From Micromonosporaceae bacterium (GTDB taxonomy: Bacteria; Actinomycetota; Actinomycetes; Mycobacteriales; Micromonosporaceae), in assembly GCA_020027875.1 (NCBI GenBank), contig JAHRHA010000036.1, positions 1 to 44,928 of the forward strand: a stretch of DNA of 44,928 nt. Reading direction: 5' to 3'. Positions 26,535 through 35,034 of the stretch are shown piece after piece (the first letter of the stretch is position 1; every line of letters starts with the position of its first letter). Below the pieces are notes generated by a model, which was not told the DNA's origin, did no database searches, and saw only the letters and a list, made by a program, of their open reading frames with translations. The position numbers were made by a program, and so were the translations under genes.

Positions 26535-28519
26535 CAGGACCGATGAGAACGTTGAAGAACGCACTGCCCGCCCTGGCCAGACGTCCGCTGGCCGGTCTGG
26601 CTGTGTTTGTGGTCGTCGCCCTGACCGTCCTCGCGATGCCCGCGCCGGCACTCGCCGCGCCCACGCCGAGTCTGGCCGCGAGCCGGTTGGAGACCGCACC
26701 CGGGGTGGTGCGGTTCCTGCTGACGGCCAGTGGTCTCCCGCTCAACACGCCGATCGATCCGGCGAACGTCGCGGTCCGGGTCGGCGAGACGACTCTCGTA
26801 TCCAATGCCGAGAAGGTCAGCCGGTCCGCAACAAAGCTGCCGCCGCGCGGTCTCATGGTGGTGCTGGACGTGAGCGGCTCGGTCGCCGGCGCACGGCTCG
26901 CCGCCGCACAGAACGCCGTCCGTGAATTGGCGTCGAACCTGCCCGAGGACGTGCAGGTCGGGCTGATCGCGGTGAGCGACGCGCCCAGGCTGGTTCTCAA
27001 GCCGACCGAGGACCGGGCGGCACTCACCAACGCAACCAGCGCACTGCGCGGTGACGGAAACACCGCGCTCTACGACGCCGTGGCGCTCGCCGCGACAGCC
27101 CTGCGGCAGGCCAAGTTCGGCCCGGACAGTGAGCGGCGGGTGCTGGTGCTCTCCGACGGCCTCGACACCGCGTCGAAGATGTCCCTCAGCCAACTGCAGA
27201 GCCGCCTGAGGTCCGAGAAGCTCGCCGTCGACGTGGTCGCGTTTCAGGCGGACAAGGTCGGCCTCGACGCACTCCAGGACATCGCGGTGATCGGGGACGG
27301 CCGCGTCCTGACCGCGCCGGAGGCCACGTTCGTCGCGGACTCCTTCCGGGCCGTGGCCGGCGGCTTCTCCGTAGTTCTCGCTGTGGAGGCGGTGGTCCCG
27401 GCAGGTCTCAGCGACAAACAGGAGACCCTCGTCGTGTCGCTGGAGACGACCGCTGGAACGCTGACCACGAAGGTGCCGGTGACCTTCGCCGCTGGCCCGC
27501 CGGTCCGGGTCGCCGGCGCGCCGCGCCTCGGCTGGATTCCTGTTTGGGCACCGTGGGCTCTGGGTGGGACCTTCTTCCTCGGCGGGATCGGGCTCGTCGT
27601 CGCGCTCGTCTGGCCACGCTCGAAGAAGAAAGATCGCATCGGGCAGATCGAGCAATTCGAGCCGGGTCGCGTCAAATCGCTGAAGACGAGAAACGTCGAA
27701 CCGACCAGCGCGCTGACCCGCGCCGCTCTTTCAGCGAGCGCCGCGATCGTCCGCTCCGGCGATCTTGAGCAGCGCATCGCCCTACGGCTCGACCAAGCCG
27801 GCATGCGGTTGCGGCCGCACGAGTGGGTGCTGCTCCGTGCATGCGGGGCGATCCCCCCTGCGGCCGTGCTCTTCCTGGTCTTTGGGCACCCGTTCTGGCG
27901 GTGGGCGGGCCTGGTCATTGGCGGGTTACTGGGCTGGCTGGCCACCGGCATGTACCGGTCCATCAGGGCCGACCGGCGCGCCGCGAGCTTCGCCGAGCAA
28001 TTGCCGGACGCGCTGCAACTTGTCATCGGCTCGCTCCGGTCCGGATTCTCGCTGCAGCAAGCCATCGACGCCCTCGTCCGCGAGGCGCCCGAGCCGGTCG
28101 CCGCGGAGTTCGGGCGCGCGCTCGCCGAGAACCGGCTGGGTGCCGACCTATCGGATGCGCTCGATGGAGTAGCCCGGCGGGCCCAGAGCGACGACCTCGG
28201 CTGGGCGGTCATGGCGGTGCGCATCCAGCGAGAGGTCGGCGGAAACCTCGCCGAGGTGCTGCAGACCACTGTGGACACCATCCGCGAGCGTGGTCGCCTG
28301 CGTCGGCATGTCAAGTCCCTCTCGGCGGAGGGTCGGCTCTCCGCGTGGGTGCTCATCGCCATACCGATCCTGCTTGGCGGGTTCTTTTTCACCTTCCGGC
28401 GCGCATACCTGCGTCCTCTTTATACCGAACCGATCGGCATCGCGATGCTCCTCGTCGGACTAGTGCTCCTCGTAGTCGGCATCTTCTGGATGTCGCGCAC
28501 AGTCAAGGTGGAGGCCTGA
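26531..28519 (+). CDS. TadB platform protein fused to an N-terminal von Willebrand A domain
   Basis: A single 662-residue frame. A signal peptide (about 15-43, 'PAPALAAP') leads into a vWA domain outside the membrane, with the MIDAS string 'VVLDVSGS' (Asp113, Ser115, Ser117), 'DGNTALYDAVALAATAL' (Thr) and 'VLVLSDGLD' (Asp). A membrane helix at about 336-362 is followed by a basic stretch, then the T2SSF/TadB part. Two helices (about 440-470) precede 'FAEQLPDALQLVIGSLRSGFSLQQAIDALVREA' (about 486-518), with two terminal helices. Usual TadB is about 300 residues without the vWA half. The domain could bind pilin, TadE or a surface ligand in a metal-dependent way. It overlaps tadA and is 1 bp from tadC. 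Confidence 0.9.
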   Translation: MTGPMRTLKNALPALARRPLAGLAVFVVVALTVLAMPAPALAAPTPSLAASRLETAPGVVRFLLTASGLPLNTPIDPANVAVRVGETTLVSNAEKVSRSATKLPPRGLMVVLDVSGSVAGARLAAAQNAVRELASNLPEDVQVGLIAVSDAPRLVLKPTEDRAALTNATSALRGDGNTALYDAVALAATALRQAKFGPDSERRVLVLSDGLDTASKMSLSQLQSRLRSEKLAVDVVAFQADKVGLDALQDIAVIGDGRVLTAPEATFVADSFRAVAGGFSVVLAVEAVVPAGLSDKQETLVVSLETTAGTLTTKVPVTFAAGPPVRVAGAPRLGWIPVWAPWALGGTFFLGGIGLVVALVWPRSKKKDRIGQIEQFEPGRVKSLKTRNVEPTSALTRAALSASAAIVRSGDLEQRIALRLDQAGMRLRPHEWVLLRACGAIPPAAVLFLVFGHPFWRWAGLVIGGLLGWLATGMYRSIRADRRAASFAEQLPDALQLVIGSLRSGFSLQQAIDALVREAPEPVAAEFGRALAENRLGADLSDALDGVARRAQSDDLGWAVMAVRIQREVGGNLAEVLQTTVDTIRERGRLRRHVKSLSAEGRLSAWVLIAIPILLGGFFFTFRRAYLRPLYTEPIGIAMLLVGLVLLVVGIFWMSRTVKVEA

Positions 28520-28520
28520 C

Positions 28521-29453
28521 ATGGACCTGCTCCCAAACGCCGTCCTGCTCGGTGCGGGTGCGCTGTTCTTCGTCGGCGTCGCGATCATGGTTGTCACCAT
28601 CGCCTACGCCAGCTTCGGCCGCGTCGGCGTGGCTCGAAGCCTCAGCGCCATCGACAAGGCATATTCGCCCGGTTCGGCCGGCCGCCAGGAGGAGGCGTTC
28701 GGCGACCGGGTTGTGGCGCCCATGACGACCCGGATGACCAAGATCGGCCGAGCCGCCACGCCCGCCGGGGCGCTGGCTCGGCTTCGGCGCTGGCTCGACT
28801 ACGCCGGCAACCCAACCTACTGGTCCGTCGAGCGGATCTTCGAGTTCAAAGGGCTCGGTCTGATCGTGCTACTCGTGGTCGGGGTGATCGTCGGACTGAC
28901 TCTCGGCGGCCTGATCGGGGCGGGTGTCGGCGGCGTGCTCGGAGCCGTGCTCGGTTTCTACCTACCCGACCTGGTCGTCTACGACCTAGGCGAGCGCCGC
29001 CAGAACCGCATTCGTCAGACCCTGCCCGACATCCTCGACACCCTGACCATCAGCGTTGAGGCGGGCCTGGGTTTCGATGCCGCCGTGGCGCAGGTGACCC
29101 GGTACGGCCAAGGTCCGGTGTCGGGAGAGTTCGCCCGACTGCTGCAGGAGATGCAGCTCGGCATTCCGCGCGTCGACGCGCTCCGCGCGCTTGCTCAGCG
29201 TACGAAGGTGATGGAGCTCAAGACCTTCTGCTCCACCATCGTGCAGGCGACCCAACTCGGCATCCCCATCGCCAACGTGCTGCGCGAGCAGTCGAAGGAG
29301 ATGCGCATCAAGCGACGTCAGCGGGCCGAGGAACTGGCCCAGAAGGTGCCGGTGAAGATCCTCTTCCCACTGATCTTCTGTATCTTCCCATCGCTGTTCA
29401 TCGTGGTACTGGGCCCCGGCGCCATCAGCATCGCGAAACTCTTCTTCGGATAG
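28521..29453 (+). CDS. tadC: TadC platform protein (T2SSF domain)
   Basis: 310 residues. One membrane helix is at 7-29, two more at about 110-150, then 'RQTLPDILDTLTISVEAGLGFDAAVAQVTRYGQGPVSGEFARLLQEMQLGIPRVDALRALAQRT' (about 170-233), the T2SSF core. 'ELAQKVPVKILFPLIFCIFPSLFIVVLGPGAISI' forms the final helices. It partners TadB in the inner-membrane platform for Flp assembly. It is the last gene of the tad run; a 98-bp gap precedes the Nudix gene. Confidence 0.94.
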   Translation: MDLLPNAVLLGAGALFFVGVAIMVVTIAYASFGRVGVARSLSAIDKAYSPGSAGRQEEAFGDRVVAPMTTRMTKIGRAATPAGALARLRRWLDYAGNPTYWSVERIFEFKGLGLIVLLVVGVIVGLTLGGLIGAGVGGVLGAVLGFYLPDLVVYDLGERRQNRIRQTLPDILDTLTISVEAGLGFDAAVAQVTRYGQGPVSGEFARLLQEMQLGIPRVDALRALAQRTKVMELKTFCSTIVQATQLGIPIANVLREQSKEMRIKRRQRAEELAQKVPVKILFPLIFCIFPSLFIVVLGPGAISIAKLFFG

Positions 29454-29551
29454 CCGCTGGGGTCCTTCGAGCGTCGGGAGGTCGACCGCCGCGCTGGACG
29501 CCCGCGCTCGGTGAACCGGGTATGGTCGCTCTCGGTCGAAGGGGGGTGGCC

Positions 29552-30472
29552 GTGGAGCGGCGTCGGCGGATCGCGGCGTACGGGCTGTGTCGGGACGCAT
29601 CGGACCGGATTCTCCTGGTGCGGGCAGCCATGGGGCGCACAAACGCCGGCCGGTGGTTCCTGCCGGGTGGCGGCATCGAGCACGGCGAGCATCCACGGGA
29701 CGCCGTGGTCCGCGAGTTCGAGGAGGAGACCGGACTGCGGGTGGCGGTTGAGCGAATCCGTGACGTTATGACCGATATTGAATACCTGTCGGATATCCCG
29801 GCGATGCGCCACCACGATCGAGTCATCTTCGATGTGAAGATCATCGGTGGCGAGCTCCGGAACGAGCGGGGAGGGAGCACGGAACTCGCCGCGTGGGTGA
29901 CTGCCGACGCACTCGCCGGCCTGCCGCTGATGCCATTCGTCGCGCGCTTGCTCGAGGTGACATCACCGGACGATATAACCGATATCGGTATCCCGCCCCA
30001 GACGTTTGCGGGGGGCGGAACCGTGCCGGCGCGGCGGCAACGCTTCGCCGCCTACGGTCTCGTCACCGACGTGGCCGGCAACGTTCTGCTCACTCTCATC
30101 GCCGATGGCTATCCCGGTGCCGGGCGCTGGCACCTACCGGGCGGCGGCACCGACTTCGGCGAGGGCGCGGTCGATGGGCTGTTGCGAGAGTTGGTCGAGG
30201 AGACGAACCAGCGAGCCCAGATCACCGGGTTGATCAACGTGTCGCATCGCCACCACCGCGACGCGGCCGGGCCCGAGGGTGTACCGATCGACTGGCATGG
30301 TGTGCGGGTGGTGTTCCGCGCGCGGGTCGACACGCCGACACCGCCCCGGGTGCTGGATAGCGGCGGCTCTACGGTGGAGGCGTCCTGGTTCTCGCCCGCT
30401 CAGGCGCGCACGCTGCCGTTGACCGAGATCGCGCACGACATGATCTCCCAGCAACTGCGTCACCCACCGTGA
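29552..30472 (+). CDS. Protein with two tandem Nudix hydrolase domains
   Basis: The GTG at 29552 is preferred because AAGGGGGG ends 5 nt upstream; it gives 306 residues ('ERRRRIAAYGLCRD...'). Nudix box 1 is 'GGGIEHGEHPRDAVVREFEEETGL' (about 41-64), a G-x5-E-x7-REUxEExGU match. Box 2 is 'GGGTDFGEGAVDGLLRELVEETNQ', with Thr/Asn in place of the usual E-x-G end; the key REUxEE is kept. Both halves start with 'AAYGL', so the gene arose by internal duplication. Such proteins hydrolyse nucleoside diphosphate derivatives; the substrate is not predictable here. Confidence 0.88.
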   Translation: MERRRRIAAYGLCRDASDRILLVRAAMGRTNAGRWFLPGGGIEHGEHPRDAVVREFEEETGLRVAVERIRDVMTDIEYLSDIPAMRHHDRVIFDVKIIGGELRNERGGSTELAAWVTADALAGLPLMPFVARLLEVTSPDDITDIGIPPQTFAGGGTVPARRQRFAAYGLVTDVAGNVLLTLIADGYPGAGRWHLPGGGTDFGEGAVDGLLRELVEETNQRAQITGLINVSHRHHRDAAGPEGVPIDWHGVRVVFRARVDTPTPPRVLDSGGSTVEASWFSPAQARTLPLTEIAHDMISQQLRHPP

Positions 30473-30526
30473 GGGGCTGTGTCGCCAGCCACAGGTTGTT
30501 CCGCAGGTGGCGCCGGTACGCGACAA

Positions 30527-30555
30527 TGGGTAAGTCGTAAAAATCCGGTTACCCA
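30527..30555. promoter_or_regulatory. Inverted repeat upstream of pssA, possible operator
   Basis: TGGGTAA (30527-30533) and TTACCCA (30549-30555), 15-bp spacer with centre about one and a half helical turns apart from arm to arm. It is in the 274-bp gap before pssA, about 190 bp from the start codon. The regulator is unknown. Confidence 0.4.
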
Positions 30556-30746
30556 AAGTGACTGATTCCCTGTGCCGTTTTGCCCTGGTACGAGGGTGTC
30601 TGTGGTGAAAGATCCATCGAACTGGGCCATCGCCAACGATGGGCGCGTGTGCGATCGTGTAATGCGCCACGCCGGTTACCTGCTCGCAATGTGGGCGCCA
30701 TCAACCGGCAAGGTCGGGAACCGGAGTTCCTACAGGAGGTTAAGCC

Positions 30747-31808
30747 GTGGCGAGAGTCTGGCGTCGGCGCCGGAGTCTGGACACCCCCCGTCCCGCCGGG
30801 CGTCGTTGGGCTAGGTTGCGCCGGAGCGGTTCACGCGCCACGCAGGTGTTCGCACGCGTGACGCGGCGACGGGGTCAGCCAGGCGTGAGTGGTGCTTCTG
30901 CGGGCCAGCAGGTTGTCTATCCCCAGCCGGACCGCTCGTGGCGTCACATCGCCACCCGGAGGCCCGGGTCCCTGGATTCGGACAACCTCGCGGGCCTAGT
31001 GCCGACGGACCCGGCCGCGATCGTGGGTTCCGTCGCGCCAGTGAGCCCCGCCATGGGCCAGGCCAGGACCCGTGATTATGGCGCCGATCCCGGCCCCGTC
31101 ACGATCCCATTGCTGCCGGGCGAGCGCACGCCGATGCGCCGGCTCCAGTTCGTGCTGGCCAACGGCTGCACGGTGGCCAGCCTGCTGCTCGGCATGTCCG
31201 CCGTCTTCCTGGCCATCGGCGGGGACTTCAAGCTCGCCGCCCTGGCGCTGCTCGCCTGTGTCGTGTTCGACGGTTGCGACGGCGGGCTCGCCCGTAAATT
31301 CGGCGTCTCGAGCCCGTTCGGTGCCCAGATGGACTCGCTGGCTGACCTCAGCTCGTTCGGCGTCGCGACCGGCCTCGTCGTGTACCAGTGGCTCATCGCC
31401 CAACATGCCAGCCCGCTAGCCGCGGCGCCGGCCTGTGCCCTGATCGCGATCTGTGCCGCCATCCGTCTGGCGCGGTTCAACGTGTCGCCCAAGGACGGGC
31501 GGTACTTCTGCGGTGTGCCGACCACAATGGTTGCCGCCGTGCTGGCGCTGAACATCCTGTTGGGTCCGGACCTGCCGGCCGGTGTCCTCGCGGCGGCCGT
31601 GGCCGTGTACGCGCTCGCCATGGTGACGTCGTTCCCGTACGCCAAGCTGGTGAGCGTCCTTCGGCTGCCCATGTGGCTCTGGGTCATCCCGGCCATCTGC
31701 GCCATGATCAGCGTGCCGGTAACGTTCGCCGCTATCGTCGGGAGCTACCTCGTCAGTGGCCCGCTGCTGTGGGTCCTCCACCGACAGCGCCCCGGCCTCG
31801 TCGCCTGA
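30747..31808 (+). CDS. pssA: CDP-diacylglycerol-serine O-phosphatidyltransferase
   Basis: It makes phosphatidylserine from CDP-diacylglycerol and serine in the membrane. GTG at 30747 with AGGAGG 8 nt upstream is a strong start. The CDP-alcohol phosphotransferase motif is complete: Asp178-Gly179-x2-Ala182-Arg183-x8-Gly192-x3-Asp196-x3-Asp200. Six to eight helices follow, ending about residue 345. The first 125 residues are an Arg-rich then Pro/Gly/Asp-rich extension, probably disordered and cytoplasmic; the typical enzyme starts near 'RRLQFVLANGCTVASLLLG'. It converges on psd (28-bp gap), the next enzyme in the pathway. Confidence 0.94.
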   Translation: MARVWRRRRSLDTPRPAGRRWARLRRSGSRATQVFARVTRRRGQPGVSGASAGQQVVYPQPDRSWRHIATRRPGSLDSDNLAGLVPTDPAAIVGSVAPVSPAMGQARTRDYGADPGPVTIPLLPGERTPMRRLQFVLANGCTVASLLLGMSAVFLAIGGDFKLAALALLACVVFDGCDGGLARKFGVSSPFGAQMDSLADLSSFGVATGLVVYQWLIAQHASPLAAAPACALIAICAAIRLARFNVSPKDGRYFCGVPTTMVAAVLALNILLGPDLPAGVLAAAVAVYALAMVTSFPYAKLVSVLRLPMWLWVIPAICAMISVPVTFAAIVGSYLVSGPLLWVLHRQRPGLVA

Positions 31809-31836
31809 CCCCGCCTGACCCACTTCCGGGCGTGGA

Positions 31837-33069
31837 TCAGGCCCAGCGGGCGATCACGGTTTCGCCGCCGAGGACGCGGTCGCCCGGCGCGACCGTCGCG
31901 GTGGCCGCCTGAGCTGGCAGATAGACATCGGTCCGCGAGCCGAACCGAATCAACCCGAAGCGTTCGCCCTTGGCGAGTAGCGCACCGACAGGCGCTCGGT
32001 GCACGATGCGGCGGGCGATCAGCCCGGTGCGCTGCGCCACCGCCACCGTGCCGCGGGTGGTCTCCAGCACCGTGTACCCGGCGACGTTGTGCTCCGCCTC
32101 GGGTTTCATGGCCGCCGCGTTACCCCCGTCGATGACGAAATGATCGACGACCCGTCCGGCCACGGGCGACCGGTTGACGTGGACATCCAGCACGGACAGG
32201 AAGACCGCGATGCGGAGGAATTCGTCGCGGCCGAGCCGATCGTCGCGTACCCGTTCGACGCCGAGCACCTTGCCGTCGCTCGCGGCGACAATCGCTGCCG
32301 GATCGGCGGGGATCATCCGCTCCGGGTCGCGGAAGAAGGCGGCGACCGGCGCGGCTGCGAGCGCCGGCAGGAGCCACAACCTCGACCGCGGGCGGGCCCG
32401 CCGCGCGAGGACGGCCGCGCCAAGGCAGATCGCGGCCGCGGCGACCCCGTTGGAGTCGATGTGCATGTCGGGAGTGAGCCGTACGCTGCTGGTGCGCTCC
32501 AGCGGGGCGAGGCGCTCTGCGAGTTCCGCGTCGGCCGGGGTGAAGCGGAGACGTTGTACCCGGACCGGAGGCACGTTGCGCAGCACCAGGTCGCTGCCCA
32601 CCCCGTAGAGGGTCGCTTGCCGGTCGAGTTCCTCGCCGGCACCGCCCGCGAGGAATGGCGCGGCGGCGACGGCGAGGCTGACCACGCCGCCCTGGTTGAC
32701 GTGCTTTGTCAGCCCTTCGAGTTCCCCTCGGATCTCATCCGCTCCACCGATTACGAGGTCGGCCAGGATGACGGCATCCGCGGGATCGGCCTCGGCCAAT
32801 GTCTCGACGACCCGAACACGCTGCTCCACCCAGGCGCCCGCCTGCCGGATGACAGCGCGTACACCATCGACGGCCGAGCCGGCCACGACGGTCAGGCTGT
32901 CGTGGGGCGTGAGGGCGTCGATCGCCGACCCCAGCACCGGGGACGCCGGATCGGCACCGACGACGAGGCCATGCTTGGGCCCTGGGTGTCGGGTGAAGTC
33001 GGCCGTTAGCGCCTTCGCGGCCGCACCGGAGATGCGGGCCTGGAACAGCTGCGACAGATCCTCGGTCAT
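31837..33069 (-). CDS. psd: Phosphatidylserine decarboxylase with N-terminal methyltransferase-like domain
   Basis: It decarboxylates phosphatidylserine to phosphatidylethanolamine. ATG at 33069 with AAAGGAG 7 nt upstream gives 410 residues. About 200-410 is a type II Psd: 'FFRDPERMIPADPAAIVAASDGKV', 'RIAVFLSVLDVHVNRSPVAGRV', the His in 'AEHNVAGY', and the self-cleavage site 'GLIRFGSRTDVYLP', Ser378 becoming the pyruvoyl group. Residues 1-190 are extra. 'HGLVVGADPASPVLGSAIDAL', 'SLTVVAGSAVDGVRAVI' and 'ADAVILADLV' look like a Rossmann fold of the SAM-methyltransferase kind without a clear GxGxG. Ordinary actinobacterial Psd is about 200-240 residues. Whether the extra domain is catalytic is unknown. 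Confidence 0.9.
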   Translation of the reverse strand: MTEDLSQLFQARISGAAAKALTADFTRHPGPKHGLVVGADPASPVLGSAIDALTPHDSLTVVAGSAVDGVRAVIRQAGAWVEQRVRVVETLAEADPADAVILADLVIGGADEIRGELEGLTKHVNQGGVVSLAVAAAPFLAGGAGEELDRQATLYGVGSDLVLRNVPPVRVQRLRFTPADAELAERLAPLERTSSVRLTPDMHIDSNGVAAAAICLGAAVLARRARPRSRLWLLPALAAAPVAAFFRDPERMIPADPAAIVAASDGKVLGVERVRDDRLGRDEFLRIAVFLSVLDVHVNRSPVAGRVVDHFVIDGGNAAAMKPEAEHNVAGYTVLETTRGTVAVAQRTGLIARRIVHRAPVGALLAKGERFGLIRFGSRTDVYLPAQAATATVAPGDRVLGGETVIARWA

Positions 33070-33160
33070 GCCAGGGCTCCTTTCCGCTCGGGGCAAGGGC
33101 CAGCATATGCGTCCGCCGCCGCGACCCCGGATCGGGCCGCGGCGGCGCTCACTCGCGGTG

Positions 33161-33448
33161 CTAACGCGTGTCGTCAGACTCCATTGTTGTGAGTACGGGC
33201 TCGTCCGTGTCCGGTTCGTCGAGCGGTTCGTCGCCGCTATCGGTCACCGCCGCCGGTCGATCGCCGCCTCGCAGGCTTGCCACCACGCCGAGCAGGCCCA
33301 GCAGGATCAGCGCGCCGGCCGCTATCCAGCCGAGGTTTGGCACATTCCAGTTGACGTCGACGTAGCGACTGAGCAGCCACCAGCCGGCGATGGCGATAAA
33401 CAAGACCCCGAAGACGAGCGAGACCACGTCGATGCTGTGGCGTTTCAT
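33161..33448 (-). CDS. Small two-helix membrane protein
   Basis: 95 residues, ATG at 33448 with GGAGG 7 nt upstream. Two hydrophobic helices ('VVSLVFGVLFIAIAGWWLL' 8-26 and 'LGWIAAGALILLGLLGVVASL' 39-59) are followed by an acidic tail rich in Asp/Glu/Pro. Its start overlaps the stop of the PspC/toastrack gene (33445), so the two are coupled and it probably belongs to the same envelope-stress module. No named family was recognised. Confidence 0.8.
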   Translation of the reverse strand: MKRHSIDVVSLVFGVLFIAIAGWWLLSRYVDVNWNVPNLGWIAAGALILLGLLGVVASLRGGDRPAAVTDSGDEPLDEPDTDEPVLTTMESDDTR

Positions 33449-35034
33449 CGGTGTACCTCCACATTGCCCAGGCCGACCTCGGCGGTAATGCGGAGTTGTC
33501 CGCCGCCCGGCCCGTCGTTACCGAGGTCGGTCACGGTCCGGGATTCGGGGCCGAGGCCGCCCCAGTTCTCCCGGAAGATGTCCGCATTGCCCACGTCGAC
33601 GTTGGCGTCGATGGTCACGTCGACGTCGGGCGGGACGATGATCTCGAGGTTGCCGACGTCGACTTTGACAGTGATGTCGACGAGCCGCTGCGCGTCGGCG
33701 AAGTCGATCGCGGTTAGGTCCAGGGTCGCATCGCCGACATCGTGCCGGTACTCATCGCTCAGTTGGTCAATCGACGGGGGTGCCCACGTGATCGTGCCGC
33801 CCCGCCAATTGCCGTCGAACTGTTGTGCACCGAAGACCGAAGCGAGGGCGATCGAGAGCACGACGCCGACCGCGATCAACCACCGCGCGCGGCCGATCCA
33901 GGCCCCGATGAGCAGTCCCAGGCCGACGGTGGCGAGGGCTGCGGCGACGTACCCCGCGGCGGGTACCCAGTCACCGGCAAGGTCCACCAGCGCGACGGCG
34001 CCCACCGCGACCAAGACCAGCGAGAGGGTCAGCAGCCCAAGCCGCGAATGCGGCGGCTTCGGGCGAGCAGGGGGGCGAGGGGGAGGCCCACCGACGAACG
34101 GTGGCGCGGGCGGGGGCATCGGCGGCTGCGGGGGCAGGCCGTGGTACGTCGTGGTGGCACCGGGTGGCGGGAAGGGTCCGTATGGGGCAAAGGGAGGGAC
34201 CGGCGCACCCGGCGCACCCGCCCCAGCAGTCCCCGGCGCCACAGCGGATCCCGGTGCGACAGCGGATCCCGGTCCGACAGCGAATCCCGGTGCGACAGCG
34301 GATCCCGGTGCGACAGCGGATCCCGGTGACGCCGTGCCGACGACCGGACCGGCCGACGTCGACCACATCTGAGCCGTCGGTGCCGCGCCGGCCGTCCGAA
34401 CCCGACCACGCTGGTCGCGTAGGAGCAGCAGCAGGGCACCCCCGAGCAGGGCGACGGCCAGCAGCGGGGCCGCCCGGAACGGCTCCGAGAAGTACGCGGC
34501 GAACGAGAACACGACGATCGCGCCTCCAATGATGGTGAGCACTGTGGATGTGCCAGATCTCCCACGGCCTGCGAGCGCCTCGATGGGCGAGGCGGTGTCG
34601 CCGTCGGCTGGCAGCAGCAGCCAGGCGATCAGGTAGGCAAGCACACCGATGCCGGCGAAGAAGGCGAGCACGGCGAACACGACCCGCCACAGCACTGGGT
34701 CGGTGTTGGTCGCGCGCCCAAACGCGCCACTCACACCGGCCAGGAGGCGACCCTGTTTCGGGCGAACCAAACCGTTGCGCCAGGCGAACGCGGTGATCGG
34801 TGGCGGCTCGGGCGGTGCCGAACCCGCCGGACCCGCGCCGGCAGGTCCCGGCTCAGCGCTGCGAGGTCCCGGATCAGCGCTGCCAGGTCCCGGATCAGCG
34901 CTGCCAGGTCCCGGATCAGCGCTGCCAGGTCCCGGATCAGCGCTGCCAGGTCCCGGATCAGCGCTGCCGGGGTCGGCGCCCGCCGGCGCGTTGGGCGCCT
35001 CGGGCGGCGGCTGAGGAGGACGGTCGTCGGTCAT
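33445..35034 (-). CDS. PspC-domain membrane protein with C-terminal toastrack-like domain
   Basis: The ATG at 35034 ('MTDDRPPQPP') gives 529 residues. The N-terminal 75 are low-complexity Gly-Ser-Ala-Asp-Pro repeats. The PspC domain ('LVRPKQGRLLAGVSGAFGRATNTDPVLWRVVFAVLAFFAGIGVLAYLIAWLLLP') sits at about 88-142. Further helices, a long Pro/Gly/Ala linker and more helices follow. The C-terminal 130 residues ('DATLDLTAIDFADAQRLVDITVKVDVGNLEIIVPPDVDVTIDANVDVGN') are the repetitive beta structure seen in LiaF/DUF4097 toastrack proteins. Such proteins sense or buffer envelope stress and act with PspC kinases. It diverges from exactly such a kinase at 35198. Confidence 0.88.
   Translation of the reverse strand: MTDDRPPQPPPEAPNAPAGADPGSADPGPGSADPGPGSADPGPGSADPGPGSADPGPRSAEPGPAGAGPAGSAPPEPPPITAFAWRNGLVRPKQGRLLAGVSGAFGRATNTDPVLWRVVFAVLAFFAGIGVLAYLIAWLLLPADGDTASPIEALAGRGRSGTSTVLTIIGGAIVVFSFAAYFSEPFRAAPLLAVALLGGALLLLLRDQRGRVRTAGAAPTAQMWSTSAGPVVGTASPGSAVAPGSAVAPGFAVGPGSAVAPGSAVAPGTAGAGAPGAPVPPFAPYGPFPPPGATTTYHGLPPQPPMPPPAPPFVGGPPPRPPARPKPPHSRLGLLTLSLVLVAVGAVALVDLAGDWVPAAGYVAAALATVGLGLLIGAWIGRARWLIAVGVVLSIALASVFGAQQFDGNWRGGTITWAPPSIDQLSDEYRHDVGDATLDLTAIDFADAQRLVDITVKVDVGNLEIIVPPDVDVTIDANVDVGNADIFRENWGGLGPESRTVTDLGNDGPGGGQLRITAEVGLGNVEVHR
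34241..34330. repeat. 18-bp tandem repeat, 5 units, inside the PspC gene
   Basis: Units starting ACAGCGGATCCCGGTGCG at 34241, 34259, 34277, 34295 and 34313, with single-base differences. On the coding (minus) strand they encode a six-residue Ala-Pro-Gly-Ser/Phe-Ala-Val unit in the linker. Period divisible by three keeps the frame. Confidence 0.9.
34843..34968. repeat. 21-bp tandem repeat, 6 units, inside the PspC gene
   Basis: Units of AGGTCCCGGATCAGCGCTGCC begin at 34843 (slightly diverged), 34864, 34885, 34906, 34927 and 34948. The central four to five are identical. On the coding strand they give a seven-residue Gly-Ser-Ala-Asp-Pro-Gly-Pro repeat before the PspC domain. A likely variable-number locus. 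Confidence 0.93.

Noticed and set aside
32696..34372. A 558-codon plus-strand open frame across psd and the PspC gene
   Set aside because: It lies antisense to two genes with recognisable domains, and its protein is low-complexity Arg/Pro/Ala sequence.
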